Shown: positions 20,566-29,770 of the stretch, in pieces
How the letters are laid out: every line of letters begins with the position of its first letter
How positions within the stretch are numbered: the stretch's first letter is position 1
Source of the DNA: Candidatus Sphingomonas phytovorans
Lineage (GTDB): Bacteria > Pseudomonadota > Alphaproteobacteria > Sphingomonadales > Sphingomonadaceae
DNA: 64,000 nucleotides
Assembly: GCA_029202385.1 (NCBI GenBank)
Contig: CP119314.1
Span: 2,978,501-3,042,500, forward strand
Direction: 5' to 3'
Program-made: the position numbers and the translations under genes
The notes under the pieces: model-generated
What the model saw: the letters and a program-made list of their open reading frames with translations, nothing else
Told to the model about the DNA's origin: nothing
Databases searched by the model: none

Positions 20566-21474
20566 ATGAAAACCGGCCTGACCGAGTTCGATGCCGTCGT
20601 TGCCGTCGCGCGCCTGGGCAGCTTCCGCGCCGCCGCGACCGAGCTTGGCATGTCGCCGTCAGCGCTGAGTCACGCGATCGCCGCGCTCGAGGCGAGGCTC
20701 GGCGCCCGGCTGTTCAACCGGACCACCCGCAGCGTATCGCCCACCGACGCGGGCGAGCAGTTCATCGCGCGCATCGCCCCGGCGCTGGGCGAGATCGGCG
20801 AGGCGATCGAGGGGATCAACAGCCATCGCGACACGCCGGCCGGCATGCTTCGCCTCAACACGTCTGCGGGCGCGGCGAGGATGATCCTGACGCCGCTGAT
20901 CCTGGAATATCTGCGCCGCTACCCCGACATGAACCTCACGCTCGTGACGGAGGGCAGACTGGTCGATGTGGTCGGCCAGGGCTTCGATGCCGGCATCAGG
21001 CTGGCTGAATCGGTTCCCCAGGACATGATCGCGGTGCCGATCGGCGGACAGCAGCGGATGCTGGTCGTCGGGTCGCCCGACTATTTCGCGCGGTATCAGA
21101 AGCCGCTGGTGCCGGAGGATCTGCTCGGCCACCGCTGCATCCGCGCGCGCATGGCGAGCGGGGCGATCTGGCACTGGGAGTTCGAGCGCGGCGGCGAGGA
21201 CATCGCGGTCGACGTGCCGGGATCGCTGATCCTGGATGAGATGACGCTGATGCAGGAAGCGGTGCTTGCGGGAGCCGGCCTTGCCTATCTGAGCCAATGG
21301 TCGGTCGCCGAGCACATCGCGGCAGGGCGGCTGATCGCGGTGCTCGAGGACTGGACGCCAGCCTATCCGGGGCTGTGCCTCTACTATCCGGGGCGGCGGC
21401 ATGTGCCGGCGGGCCTGCGCGCGCTGATCGGCCTGATCCGCGAGATGAACGCCTTGGGCTGGCAGAGATTGTAG
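20566..21474 (+). CDS. LysR-family transcriptional regulator
   Basis: 302 aa. HTH at the N-terminus (FDAVVAVARLGSFRAAATELGMSPSALSHAIAALEARLG), then the substrate-binding domain. Close to the CrgA-like LysR branch in overall pattern (NTSAGAARMILTPLILEYLRRYPD). Divergent from the aldehyde dehydrogenase, which is its probable target. Confidence 0.93.
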   Translation: MKTGLTEFDAVVAVARLGSFRAAATELGMSPSALSHAIAALEARLGARLFNRTTRSVSPTDAGEQFIARIAPALGEIGEAIEGINSHRDTPAGMLRLNTSAGAARMILTPLILEYLRRYPDMNLTLVTEGRLVDVVGQGFDAGIRLAESVPQDMIAVPIGGQQRMLVVGSPDYFARYQKPLVPEDLLGHRCIRARMASGAIWHWEFERGGEDIAVDVPGSLILDEMTLMQEAVLAGAGLAYLSQWSVAEHIAAGRLIAVLEDWTPAYPGLCLYYPGRRHVPAGLRALIGLIREMNALGWQRL

Positions 21475-21658
21475 ACCAGCAGACTATGCCGTCGATATGG
21501 GGACAGTTTCTGAAGACTTTCCCCACGGCATGCCATATATTTCAAGAATAGACGTCAGGACGGTACATTCGCCATCCAAAGCAATATGCCATCCCAGTAA
21601 TGGATGACATGATTATCGTCTGCGTTCATCAGGAAATATGTAGCGGGAGTGGCTGCAA

Positions 21659-23518
21659 ATGTCTTACATGGTAAAGGCAAGGCTTACGGCTCTCCATGGA
21701 AGTGCCGCGACGTTGCTCATCATCGGCGGATTTGTCCAGCCGGCCTCCGCGCAGTCGGGCGAGCTTCAGGCATCCGGGCCGCTGGTCCGCCAGGATTCTT
21801 CCGATTGCGGCAACAACAATGTCAACGGATCCGATCCGGCGCGCAACGGCGGCCTGGTGACCATCACGCAGAACGACGCGGGTGATACCAGCGCGGCCGT
21901 GCAGATCAGCAAGGGAACGCCCAACACCTCCTATGATTTCTACTGGAAGTGCCAGCGCGGCCTGGGCCAGGTCCGCACCGACGCGAGCGGCGCCGGCAGC
22001 GGCACGTTCGGCTTCAAGGCGAGCGCCGGCGCGACGCTGGCCTTCGACATGTATCCTGCCGGCGCGCCTCCCGGGAACAAGTTCCAGAGCGTGCGCCTCA
22101 CGCCGGTGCGCGTCGCGACCCAACGCAAGTCGATCCTCCAACTCAACGCGACGGAACTGGCCAGCCTGCGCCGCGGCGTCGCGCAGATGAAGGCGTGGAG
22201 CAGCGAGCCGCGCGGCAGCGCGAACTATCGCCGAAGCTGGATCTACTGGGCGAACATGCACGCCTATTTCGGCACGGGCTGCGCCAACCCCAGCGGCCTG
22301 AACGCCGCGGGCATGAGTGGCCTCACCGCTCAGGCGAAGAGCAATGCCGACGAGAACGCAACCTGGTGCACCTGCCAGCACGGCACCGTCCAGTTCCTCA
22401 CCTGGCATCGCATGTATCTTTATTATTTCGAGAAAGTGCTTCAGGCCGCCTCAGGCGACGCCAATTTGCGGCTCCCCTATTGGGATTATGAGAGCAATGC
22501 CCAGATGCCGGCTGCCTATCGCGACCAGACCTATGTCAATGCGAACGGCCAGACCGTGCCCAACCCGCTCTACATTCCCAATCGCCAGGCACAGCTGAAC
22601 GCCGGGACGAGCAACCTAGCCCCGTCCGTGGTGTCGACGGCGAATGCGATGCAGCAGACCAGCTACAACCCGTTCAACAGCGCGCTCGAATCGACGCCGC
22701 ACGGCGCGGTGCATTGCGCGGTGGGCGTGGCGAACTGCCCGACTGGCTATATGGGCGCGGTGCCGGCCGCGGGGAACGACCCGATCTTCTACACGCACCA
22801 CACCAATATCGACCGGCTGTACGAATGCTGGCTGAAGGTGAACCAGGCAGCGCGCCTGCCCAATAACCAGGGCCAGCTCAACGCGACCTTCAACTTCATC
22901 GACGGGACCGGCGCGCTGGTGACGCGCACGGTGAAGGACATGCTCACCACCGCGCAGCTCGGCTACAGCTATGCGGGCGGTGGCGGATGCCCCGCGACGC
23001 TCAAGGTTCGCCTGCCGGTCTCGATCCTGCAGGAGACACCGTTGCGCGTCTATCCGCTGGCCGGCCCGACCCCGCTGCAGCGTGGCACGACCGTGCTGCC
23101 GCTGAAGATCGCGCCCGATGCGCGCAAGGCGATGCTCCAGGCGGCGCCCGAAAAGGGCGGCGAGACGCCCCGATCCGTGGTGGTGATCGACGGCTTCACC
23201 TTCGATGAGGCGCCCGGCGTGCTTTATGAAGTCTATGTGCAGGGCGCGGGCGGCAAGCGCGTACTGCTTGGCGTCATCAACTTCTTCAACCTCACCGCCC
23301 CGCATGGCGATCATGGCGACATGCCGGGCATGGCGGGCGCGTCCGACGAGAAGACCTTCGACGCGACCGACGCCCTGAAGACGCTCGGCGCCGGCAATAC
23401 ATCGCTGGTGATCGAGCCGAGCACCGGCGTCACCGGTACCACCCCTGCCCTTGCGGCGCGCCGGATCAGCCCGCGCGCCAATGTCCGCTTCAGCTCGGCA
23501 CGGATCGAGCTGCGCTAG
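21659..23518 (+). CDS. exported tyrosinase / polyphenol oxidase
   Basis: 619 aa. Signal peptide (SAATLLIIGGFVQPASAQ), an N-terminal domain with Cys residues (about 45-150), then a type-3 copper core: CuA H201, H241, H250 (MHAYF, CTCQHGT, LTWHRMYLYYFE) and CuB H348, H352, H380/H381 (PHGAVHCAV, FYTHHTNIDRLYECW). A C-terminal beta domain (about 450-560, with VVVIDGFTFDEAPGVLYEVY) resembles the shielding domain of plant polyphenol oxidases. It oxidises phenols to quinones, presumably in the periplasm or outside. GGGAG precedes the first ATG; a second ATG lies three codons later. Confidence 0.88.
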   Translation: MSYMVKARLTALHGSAATLLIIGGFVQPASAQSGELQASGPLVRQDSSDCGNNNVNGSDPARNGGLVTITQNDAGDTSAAVQISKGTPNTSYDFYWKCQRGLGQVRTDASGAGSGTFGFKASAGATLAFDMYPAGAPPGNKFQSVRLTPVRVATQRKSILQLNATELASLRRGVAQMKAWSSEPRGSANYRRSWIYWANMHAYFGTGCANPSGLNAAGMSGLTAQAKSNADENATWCTCQHGTVQFLTWHRMYLYYFEKVLQAASGDANLRLPYWDYESNAQMPAAYRDQTYVNANGQTVPNPLYIPNRQAQLNAGTSNLAPSVVSTANAMQQTSYNPFNSALESTPHGAVHCAVGVANCPTGYMGAVPAAGNDPIFYTHHTNIDRLYECWLKVNQAARLPNNQGQLNATFNFIDGTGALVTRTVKDMLTTAQLGYSYAGGGGCPATLKVRLPVSILQETPLRVYPLAGPTPLQRGTTVLPLKIAPDARKAMLQAAPEKGGETPRSVVVIDGFTFDEAPGVLYEVYVQGAGGKRVLLGVINFFNLTAPHGDHGDMPGMAGASDEKTFDATDALKTLGAGNTSLVIEPSTGVTGTTPALAARRISPRANVRFSSARIELR

Positions 23519-23532
23519 TCCCGCCCCCGGGA

Positions 23533-23562
23533 GGGCCGTCGGAGGAAGAATTCCGGCGGCCC
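23533..23562 (+). terminator. hairpin terminator candidate after tyrosinase
   Basis: GGGCCGTCGGA (23533-23543) pairs with TCCGGCGGCCC (23552-23562) with one G-T wobble, 14 bp past the stop codon. There is no T-run, so it may instead stabilise the 3' end. Confidence 0.5.
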
Positions 23563-23626
23563 ATATTACGGGGGGCACCCGATCCCGGGAAGGTCAGCGA
23601 GGGCACGGACCGCTCCGCTCGCCGGC

Positions 23627-24163
23627 TCATGCCTTGCGCCGGAACGGGATCACCAACGTCGCACGCTCCCTGCCGTCGGCGCGGTCGAGAAAATAGACGG
23701 TGAAGCTGTCCGGCCCCGTCCGCTCGAAGGTGATGCCGTCGAAATAGAAGGTGTCGCCGTCACGCCCGACGAGCGGCCTGTCGATATAGGCCTCCCGTGC
23801 TTCCCAGCCGGCAAGCGACGGGGTGAAATGCTTGACCCGGACCGAGAGCGAGCCGGCGACCTCGACGAAGACGCTGATCTCGTAAAAGACAGGGCCCCGC
23901 TGACTCAGCGCCCGCACGAAGCTGGGCATATGGCCGAACGCGGCACCCAGGATGACATGCTCGACCGGCCCGTCGGGCATCTCGCCGAGCCAGTGTCCCT
24001 CGATCCAGGCAAGATCGGCGATGCCGGCCGGTGGCGATGCCTGTCCCTGCGCCTGGAGCCTGACCATGGCGCGAGGCTCTGTTGCCCCTGCGCTCACCGG
24101 ACCGTTCAGCGCGAACGATGCCGCCAGACCGAGCAGGATGCGCGCGACGCCGTCATTCCGCAT
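23627..24163 (-). CDS. secreted DUF6265-like protein
   Basis: 178 aa. Signal peptide (RILLGLAASFALNGPVSAG) then a beta-rich domain beginning IADLAWIEGHWLGEMPDGPVEHVIL, the recognisable opening of DUF6265 (lipocalin-like) proteins. Function unknown. Its start overlaps the 3' end of the esterase-like gene by 11 bp, so they form an operon. Confidence 0.75.
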   Translation of the reverse strand: MRNDGVARILLGLAASFALNGPVSAGATEPRAMVRLQAQGQASPPAGIADLAWIEGHWLGEMPDGPVEHVILGAAFGHMPSFVRALSQRGPVFYEISVFVEVAGSLSVRVKHFTPSLAGWEAREAYIDRPLVGRDGDTFYFDGITFERTGPDSFTVYFLDRADGRERATLVIPFRRKA

Positions 24164-25226
24164 GGTCTTGCTCCCCCCCCGGCGCGAACATCAGGTGCCG
24201 CGCGAAGAAGGGCAGCACGTCGGTGCGGACGCGCCCCTGATCGCCCCAATGCCGGTCGCGGAAACCACCGGCATGCTCCTCCGCCTCATGCGGCACGCCG
24301 AATTCGTCGAGCCGATGGGCGAATGCCTGGTTGGCATGGATATGGTCGAAGATCGGGTCGGCGCGGCCCCAGTCGAGCTTGAAGCCGCGCAGCGCCTTCA
24401 GATTATCGGCATTGGCTGGGAGCAGGTCGATCAGGCCGAAGCGCTGCTGGAACCGGGCCATGACCGCGCTGTCGACCACCACATGTCCGTCCACCCGACG
24501 CGCGGGCGGATCGATGTACAGCGGCGGCCGGTCCGGGTTGGGCGAAAAGGCCTGGTAGATCGAGGTGAAGATCCGCGAAAAGCCATCACTGCCGAGATCG
24601 CCGATCGACCGGGCACGGGCGAGCAGGTCGAAATCCGGCCGGCTCCAGGACGGCTGAACGCCGGATCCGGCGCCCACCGGCTGCATCGCATAGACAGAAC
24701 CGAACAGATCGGGATGGAGCATGCCGAACCGGACCGCGCCGTAACCGCCGACGCCGTCCCCCACCACGCCGCGCGACTCCCGCGCGGCAAGCGTCCGGTA
24801 GGTCGAGTCGATATAGGGAACCAGCTCGCGCACCATGAAGTCGTCCCACTTCCCGGTGACCGGCGAATTCACGTACCAGGAACTGCCGGCGGGCGTGGTG
24901 AAGTCGGCCGTGACCATGATCACGTCGCCGATCACGCCCGCACCGATCGCCCGGTCGAGCACCCCTTGCGCATCATGGCTGGCGAACGGCTCCGCCTGGT
25001 TCTCGAAGAAGCTGTTGAGGAAATAGAGCACGGGGAAGCGCCGGTCGCTGTCACCGTAATGCGGCGGCAGATAGACGGTCAGGTTGCGGAGCGGGGAGAT
25101 GCCGATCCTGTTCCCGGCCAGACTGGCCGAGTTCAGCTGGGTGGTCACCAGCCGGCTACTGGCCTGTGCGACCTGCGGCGCGGCAAACAGCAGCAGGGCA
25201 AGGCAGAGCGACAACGCACGACGCAT
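24153..25226 (-). CDS. esterase-D-fold alpha/beta hydrolase lacking the nucleophile Ser
   Basis: 357 aa with a signal peptide (RRALSLCLALLLFAAPQVAQA). The fold is that of the esterase D/antigen-85 family (NLTVYLPPHYGDSDRRFPVLYFLN ... HPDLFGSVYAM). The nucleophile elbow, normally GxSxGG, reads GDGVGGYGA, so the Ser position (158) is Gly. The acid/His part remains (HAGGFRDRHWGDQ). Either catalytically dead or working otherwise. Start ATG 25226 follows GGGAGG. It is followed by the DUF6265 gene; the two-component pair lies upstream on the same strand. Confidence 0.85.
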   Translation of the reverse strand: MRRALSLCLALLLFAAPQVAQASSRLVTTQLNSASLAGNRIGISPLRNLTVYLPPHYGDSDRRFPVLYFLNSFFENQAEPFASHDAQGVLDRAIGAGVIGDVIMVTADFTTPAGSSWYVNSPVTGKWDDFMVRELVPYIDSTYRTLAARESRGVVGDGVGGYGAVRFGMLHPDLFGSVYAMQPVGAGSGVQPSWSRPDFDLLARARSIGDLGSDGFSRIFTSIYQAFSPNPDRPPLYIDPPARRVDGHVVVDSAVMARFQQRFGLIDLLPANADNLKALRGFKLDWGRADPIFDHIHANQAFAHRLDEFGVPHEAEEHAGGFRDRHWGDQGRVRTDVLPFFARHLMFAPGGEQDHAE

Positions 25227-25325
25227 GAGGTTCCTCCCGGTTTGCGATATGCCGCAATGGCCGGAACGGAAGGCGCCGCGGCAAGGCGACGTCGCCAAGC
25301 GGGATCATGGGATCGCCGGGCGGGG

Positions 25326-26066
25326 TCAGCGAGCCAGGTAGCGGTCGATCGCCTCGCGGTACCGGCGGCTGAGGCGCAGTTCCGCACCGCAGGACAGTCG
25401 CACCAGAGCGTCCCCGTGCGCGCCGGGACGAACCTCCGCCAGCCGGTCGAGGCGGACGATCGCCGAGCGATGGATCCGGGCGAACGCATCGGCGGGAAGC
25501 CGCGCCTCGAGCGACGCCAGGGATTCGTTGAGCAGGGATGCCCGCCCGCCGGCATTGACCTCCGCATAGTCGCCCGCCGCCGCGATCCAGTCGACCTGGT
25601 CGAGCGGGATCAGCCTGATGCTGCCATGCGACCGCGCCACCAGCCGGGGCGGGTCGCCGAGCGTGGCGACGATCGATCGAAGCCCATCACTCCGTTCCCC
25701 ACCCTCGGCAAGCTGCCGGCGCACGCGGTCGAGCACCCGACCGAAACGCAGGTCGTCGAACGGCTTGAGCAGGTAATCGAGCGCCTGCACCTCGAACGCG
25801 CGCACCGCGTGCGCATCGAACGCGGTGACGAACACGGTCAGCGGCATCGCCTCGACACCAACTGCCTCGATCACGTCGAAACCGTTCATTTCCGGCATCT
25901 GGACGTCGAGGAACACGAGATCGGGGCGCAGCACGGCGATCGCCTCGACCGCTGCCCGGCCATGCCCCGCCTCCGCCACCACCGCAAACCCGCCATGCGC
26001 CTCGAGCGGCGCGCGCACTGCGCGACGGGCAAGCGGCTCATCGTCGACGATCAGCGTGCGGATCAT
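25326..26066 (-). CDS. LytTR-family response regulator
   Basis: 246 aa. REC domain with DD at 8-9 and phospho-acceptor D54 (LVFLDVQMPEMNGFDVI), then a LytTR DNA-binding domain (about 145-245, LVARSHGSIRLIPLDQVDWIAAAGDY ... RIHRSAIV). It overlaps the histidine kinase gene by 4 bp. Likely targets include nearby genes, but no site was identified. Confidence 0.92.
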   Translation of the reverse strand: MIRTLIVDDEPLARRAVRAPLEAHGGFAVVAEAGHGRAAVEAIAVLRPDLVFLDVQMPEMNGFDVIEAVGVEAMPLTVFVTAFDAHAVRAFEVQALDYLLKPFDDLRFGRVLDRVRRQLAEGGERSDGLRSIVATLGDPPRLVARSHGSIRLIPLDQVDWIAAAGDYAEVNAGGRASLLNESLASLEARLPADAFARIHRSAIVRLDRLAEVRPGAHGDALVRLSCGAELRLSRRYREAIDRYLAR

Positions 26067-27139
26067 CGCGGCACCATGATCGTGACGCGGAATCCGCGCC
26101 CGGGCGCCGTCTCGATCTCGAGCGACGAACCCGCGCCGTAAAGCTGTTGCAGGCGCAGGCGGGCATTGCCCAGCCCGACTCCCTCGACAATCTCCCCGGC
26201 ACCCTTGCCATCATCCGCCACCACGAGACGCAGCCTGCCGCCGGCAAGGCCGGCCTCGATCGTCAGGGTGCCGCCCGACACGAGCGGCGCGATGCCATGG
26301 CGCACCGCATTCTCCACCAATGGCTGGAGCAGCAGCGCGGGTACGGGGACCGTCAGCGCTTCGTCTGCTATGCGACGGACGATACGGAGCCTCTCCCCCA
26401 GCCGCGCTTCCTCGATCGCGAGATAGGTGTCGGTAAAATCAAGGTCGTCAGCGAGCGGGCTTCGCTGCGAGCGATGCCGGTCGATCGACAGCCGCAACAG
26501 ATCGCCGAGACGCGCGATCAGCCGCTGCGCCGTCACAGGATCGTCGGGCACCAAAGCGGAAATCGCGTTGAGCGTGTTGAACAGGAAATGCGGCTGAAGC
26601 TGCGCCCGCAAGGCCGCCGTCTCCGCCTCGGCCAGCCGGGTCTCAAGGCGGGCGGCGACAATCTCGCGGTCGCGCAGCGTGCGATAGGCGCGCGCGCCCA
26701 GCACGATCCCGACGATGATCGCGTAGATCATCAACTGCACATGGAGGCTGCCGGTGAGCTTGAGCAGCAACAGGTCCCTGCTCCACGGCGCCCAGGGCGC
26801 GTTGCCGTAGATCATCGCGTTGAGCGAGACGTAGAGCACCGAATGAAGCAGTACGACCGCGAGACCGGCGCCGAGATGGACGGCCAGCAGCACCGCCACG
26901 CGCCGCTCGTTCGCGAAATGGCGCGCTACGGCCACCACCAGCGGCGTCAGCAACGCCCATACCGAATACCAGGGGATGCCGTTGCCGAACGCCGTCAGCC
27001 ATGGCTGCGGCGTTCCCGTGGTGAGGCCGGCGACATAGGTCTGCACTGACGTGATCAGCGCGACGACGAGCCAGATGGCCCAGATGCCGGCGAGCCGGAT
27101 GAGAGTCTGTCCCCTGCGCATGGCGATCGACGCGATCAT
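26063..27139 (-). CDS. LytS/YehU-type sensor histidine kinase
   Basis: About 358 aa from ATG 27139. Four predicted membrane helices (roughly residues 13-160), then a His_kinase/HATPase module with the phospho-acceptor in AQLQPHFLFNTLNAISALV and N/G boxes (PLVENAVRHGI, VVADDGKGAGEIVEGVGLGNARLRL). It partners the LytTR regulator downstream. The start is uncertain: 27121 (MRRGQTL) and longer alternatives exist, none with a good ribosome site. Confidence 0.9.
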   Translation of the reverse strand: MIASIAMRRGQTLIRLAGIWAIWLVVALITSVQTYVAGLTTGTPQPWLTAFGNGIPWYSVWALLTPLVVAVARHFANERRVAVLLAVHLGAGLAVVLLHSVLYVSLNAMIYGNAPWAPWSRDLLLLKLTGSLHVQLMIYAIIVGIVLGARAYRTLRDREIVAARLETRLAEAETAALRAQLQPHFLFNTLNAISALVPDDPVTAQRLIARLGDLLRLSIDRHRSQRSPLADDLDFTDTYLAIEEARLGERLRIVRRIADEALTVPVPALLLQPLVENAVRHGIAPLVSGGTLTIEAGLAGGRLRLVVADDGKGAGEIVEGVGLGNARLRLQQLYGAGSSLEIETAPGRGFRVTIMVPR

Positions 27140-27287
27140 GCCCGAGCGCCGCGCCGCTGGATAGACACGATTCCCGCCAGGTCCTGTGCGCCGGCACCCG
27201 AAACCTCCGATGAACCACGGGTCCAGAACAGGTTCAGACACGTTGTGTCACCACTCAAGCAGCTTCACTGCCAGAGGAACATTCGCC

Positions 27288-28907
27288 ATGGCTGGAAAGA
27301 CACGCATTTTACTGAGCGCAGCGAGCGCGGCCGCGCTTGCCCTGGCGCTCGCCGCCTGCGGACCGCAGCAGCGGCAGGCCAGTGTCGACCATCAGGCGAC
27401 GACGGCGGCGACGCTGCCGCCTTTGCCCCAGGTGCAGCCGCTGGTCGCGGGGCCGGCGACACCGATCCGCCGTGCCCCGCCGACAGCCGCACTGCCCGCG
27501 GTCCAGCGGCTTGGCTATGCCGATGCGCCCCGTGATGATCGCTATGCATGGATCGATCGCGCCGACTGGATCAGCGACACGATCGGCGATGCACCGCCCG
27601 ATTATTCGTTCGACTATGACGGCGTCGAGCCCTGGGTGTGGCAGACCAGCGGGGACTATGTGACCTACGCCGAGCCGATCGACGACGGTTATCGCTATTA
27701 TTATTACGAGCCAGGCGCCGACGAACCCTATCTCGTTCGCGACCCCTATTACAGCTATGGCTATCGCGACGGGCGGATCGTCACCGTCTATGGTCGCGAC
27801 GGCAGGTTCATCGAGGCGATCGAGGCGCAGCGCCAGGCGGAAGCGGCATCACGCTACTATGCCCGGGCACGCGCCTTGCGCATTGCCGCGCGGGAGCGCG
27901 AACGACAGGGCGTGGCAGCGGCGCAATGGGCGGAACGCCGGGCGGTGCTGGCCGCGGCCCGCGCCGACTGGAGCGAGGCGCGGCAGCGCGTGCCGGACTG
28001 GCAGGCCTATCGCCAGCGCCATGCGATCGAAGGCCAGCGCCTCCAGCCGGAGCGGATCGCGCGCGCTCAGGCGGCTGAGCGCTTCGCCGCGTGGCAGCGC
28101 GAAGGCCAGCCGGGTCGCCCGCCACACCTCTACGCATCGGATACGGGCCGCGCCGACCACCGCGATGGCACCCGCCAGATCGATCAGGCACGACAGCAGG
28201 AACAGCGTGCCGCCGACATGCAACGGCAGGCCCAGCGCGACATGGCGCAGCAGCGCGCCGTTGCCGAGCAGCAGCGCCTTGTGCAGGACCGGCAGCGGCA
28301 GCAGGCGGCCGAGCAGCAGCAGGCGCAACGCATCCAGGCCAATGCGCAACGCGACGCCGCCCGTCAGCATGCCGCGATCGACCAGCAGCGCGCGCTCCAG
28401 GAACGACAGGCAGCCGTCGACCAGCGCGGGCAACGGATACGCCAGCAACGCGACGCGCAGCGCCAGCAGGTCGAACAGCACCGCGCCGTGCAGCAACAAG
28501 AGGCGCAGCAGCAGGCCGTCGAGCAGCGCGGCCAACTGGCACGCCAGCAGCGTGAGGTGCAACGCCAGCAGGCCGAACAGCAACGCGCCGCGCAACAGCA
28601 ACAAGTCCGCCAGCGCACCATCGAGCAGCGTGGCCAGCAGATGCAGCAGCAGCGCGAGGCGCAACGCCAGCAGGCAGATCAACAACGCGCCGCACAACAG
28701 GCCCAGCAACGGGCAGCCGACCAGCGCGGGGAGCAGATGCGGCAGCAACGTGACGCGCAACACCAGCAGATGGAGCAGCAGCGGGCGCAGCAGATGCAAC
28801 AACGCCAGCAGGCACAACAACAAGCGGCTCAGCAACGCGCGGCCGAGCAACAGCAACGCGCAGCCCAGCACCAGCAACCGGGCCCCGGCCGCGACAGGGA
28901 ACGCTGA
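27288..28907 (+). CDS. Gln/Arg-rich lipoprotein
   Basis: 539 aa. Lipoprotein signal with lipobox ALAAC (AALALALAACGPQQ). A Tyr/Asp-rich segment (about 80-170) resembles small periplasmic beta modules. From about residue 185 on the protein is a long charged helix, and from about 290 to 535 it is dominated by Gln, Arg and Ala in repeats of the form QRDAQRQQ, predicted coiled coil. Probably anchored in the outer or inner membrane with the helix reaching into the periplasm. The start follows AGAGGAAC. The family is not recognised. Confidence 0.8.
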   Translation: MAGKTRILLSAASAAALALALAACGPQQRQASVDHQATTAATLPPLPQVQPLVAGPATPIRRAPPTAALPAVQRLGYADAPRDDRYAWIDRADWISDTIGDAPPDYSFDYDGVEPWVWQTSGDYVTYAEPIDDGYRYYYYEPGADEPYLVRDPYYSYGYRDGRIVTVYGRDGRFIEAIEAQRQAEAASRYYARARALRIAARERERQGVAAAQWAERRAVLAAARADWSEARQRVPDWQAYRQRHAIEGQRLQPERIARAQAAERFAAWQREGQPGRPPHLYASDTGRADHRDGTRQIDQARQQEQRAADMQRQAQRDMAQQRAVAEQQRLVQDRQRQQAAEQQQAQRIQANAQRDAARQHAAIDQQRALQERQAAVDQRGQRIRQQRDAQRQQVEQHRAVQQQEAQQQAVEQRGQLARQQREVQRQQAEQQRAAQQQQVRQRTIEQRGQQMQQQREAQRQQADQQRAAQQAQQRAADQRGEQMRQQRDAQHQQMEQQRAQQMQQRQQAQQQAAQQRAAEQQQRAAQHQQPGPGRDRER

Positions 28908-28925
28908 GGCTGAAGCGACGAGCCC

Positions 28926-29558
28926 CTATCGACGCCCGCGATAGCTCGGCAAGGCAAGGTTCCAATGGATCGCCGCGGCGCGCAGGCTGAAGCCGGCCGC
29001 CGCCGCCGCCACCGCCGCCCCGAAGGCAGGAACGCCGATCAGGACGAGAAGGACATGCAGCCCGGCGGCGAGCGCGGCCGCCGTCACATAAAGTTCGGGG
29101 CGCATCAGGATCGACGGCTCCCCGGCCAGCACGTCGCGGATAATGCCGCCGACACAGGCGGTCATGACCCCCATCAGCGCAGCCGGCACGGGGGGAATGC
29201 CGAAAGCGAGCGCCTTGGCCGCGCCGAACACGGCATAAGCGGCCAGGCCCACCGCATCGAGCCAGTCGAGCGCCTTGTCCTTCCACCAGGCCTGGGGCGT
29301 GATCCACACCAGCCCGGCGACCGCGAGGCAGACCGCGGCGACCAGCGGATCATGCACCCAGAAGACCGGCGCGCCGATCAGCAGGTCGCGGACCGATCCG
29401 CCCCCGACGCCCGTGATCAGCGCGAAGAAGGCGGCCGTGACGAATGTCTGCCCGCGCCGGGTCGCGGCGAGCGCACCGGTGGTGGCGAACATCGCGATGC
29501 CGAACAGGTCGAGCCAGGGAAGGATCGAGCCGAATTGCCAGGGAGCGTGGGGAAGCAT
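28926..29558 (-). CDS. TRIC/UPF0126-family membrane channel protein
   Basis: 210 aa with two homologous halves of about three helices each; the characteristic GVGGGSVRDLLIG and VGGIIRDVLAGE motifs appear once per half. These are the K+-conducting trimeric intracellular cation channel relatives found in bacteria (YicG-like). Start ATG 29558 (MLPHAPWQFG). Convergent with the lipoprotein gene. Confidence 0.9.
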   Translation of the reverse strand: MLPHAPWQFGSILPWLDLFGIAMFATTGALAATRRGQTFVTAAFFALITGVGGGSVRDLLIGAPVFWVHDPLVAAVCLAVAGLVWITPQAWWKDKALDWLDAVGLAAYAVFGAAKALAFGIPPVPAALMGVMTACVGGIIRDVLAGEPSILMRPELYVTAAALAAGLHVLLVLIGVPAFGAAVAAAAAGFSLRAAAIHWNLALPSYRGRR

Positions 29559-29770
29559 TGGTCGTCTTACTTCCTGCCGTTCGTATGGAACAGGGCGTGC
29601 GCGTGTCGAGAATCCGTATCGAAACATATCTGCCCCGCGACACGCCCTTTCGACAAGCCTGTCTCAAGCGTCGTCGGGAGGCTCGATGACGCGTCGGGAC
29701 GAACGGGCATGGTTGCGATTGACCTGCCCCGGCTATGGAAAGTCGCGGCGCAGTGCGACATAGCGGTGCC

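Noticed and set aside
23952..26141. 729-aa plus-strand ORF
   Set aside because: Antisense to the DUF6265, esterase and LytTR genes, which have clear motifs; it is His/Arg-rich shadow sequence.
28300..28860. possible CRISPR-like or tandem DNA repeat
   Set aside because: The periodic CAGCAG pattern is coding repetition of the Gln-rich lipoprotein, with no conserved repeat/spacer structure.
27808..29307. long minus-strand ORFs (499 and 342 aa) across 27.8-29.3 kb
   Set aside because: They are antisense to the Gln-rich lipoprotein; Val/Ala/Leu-rich composition is the complement of its repeats.
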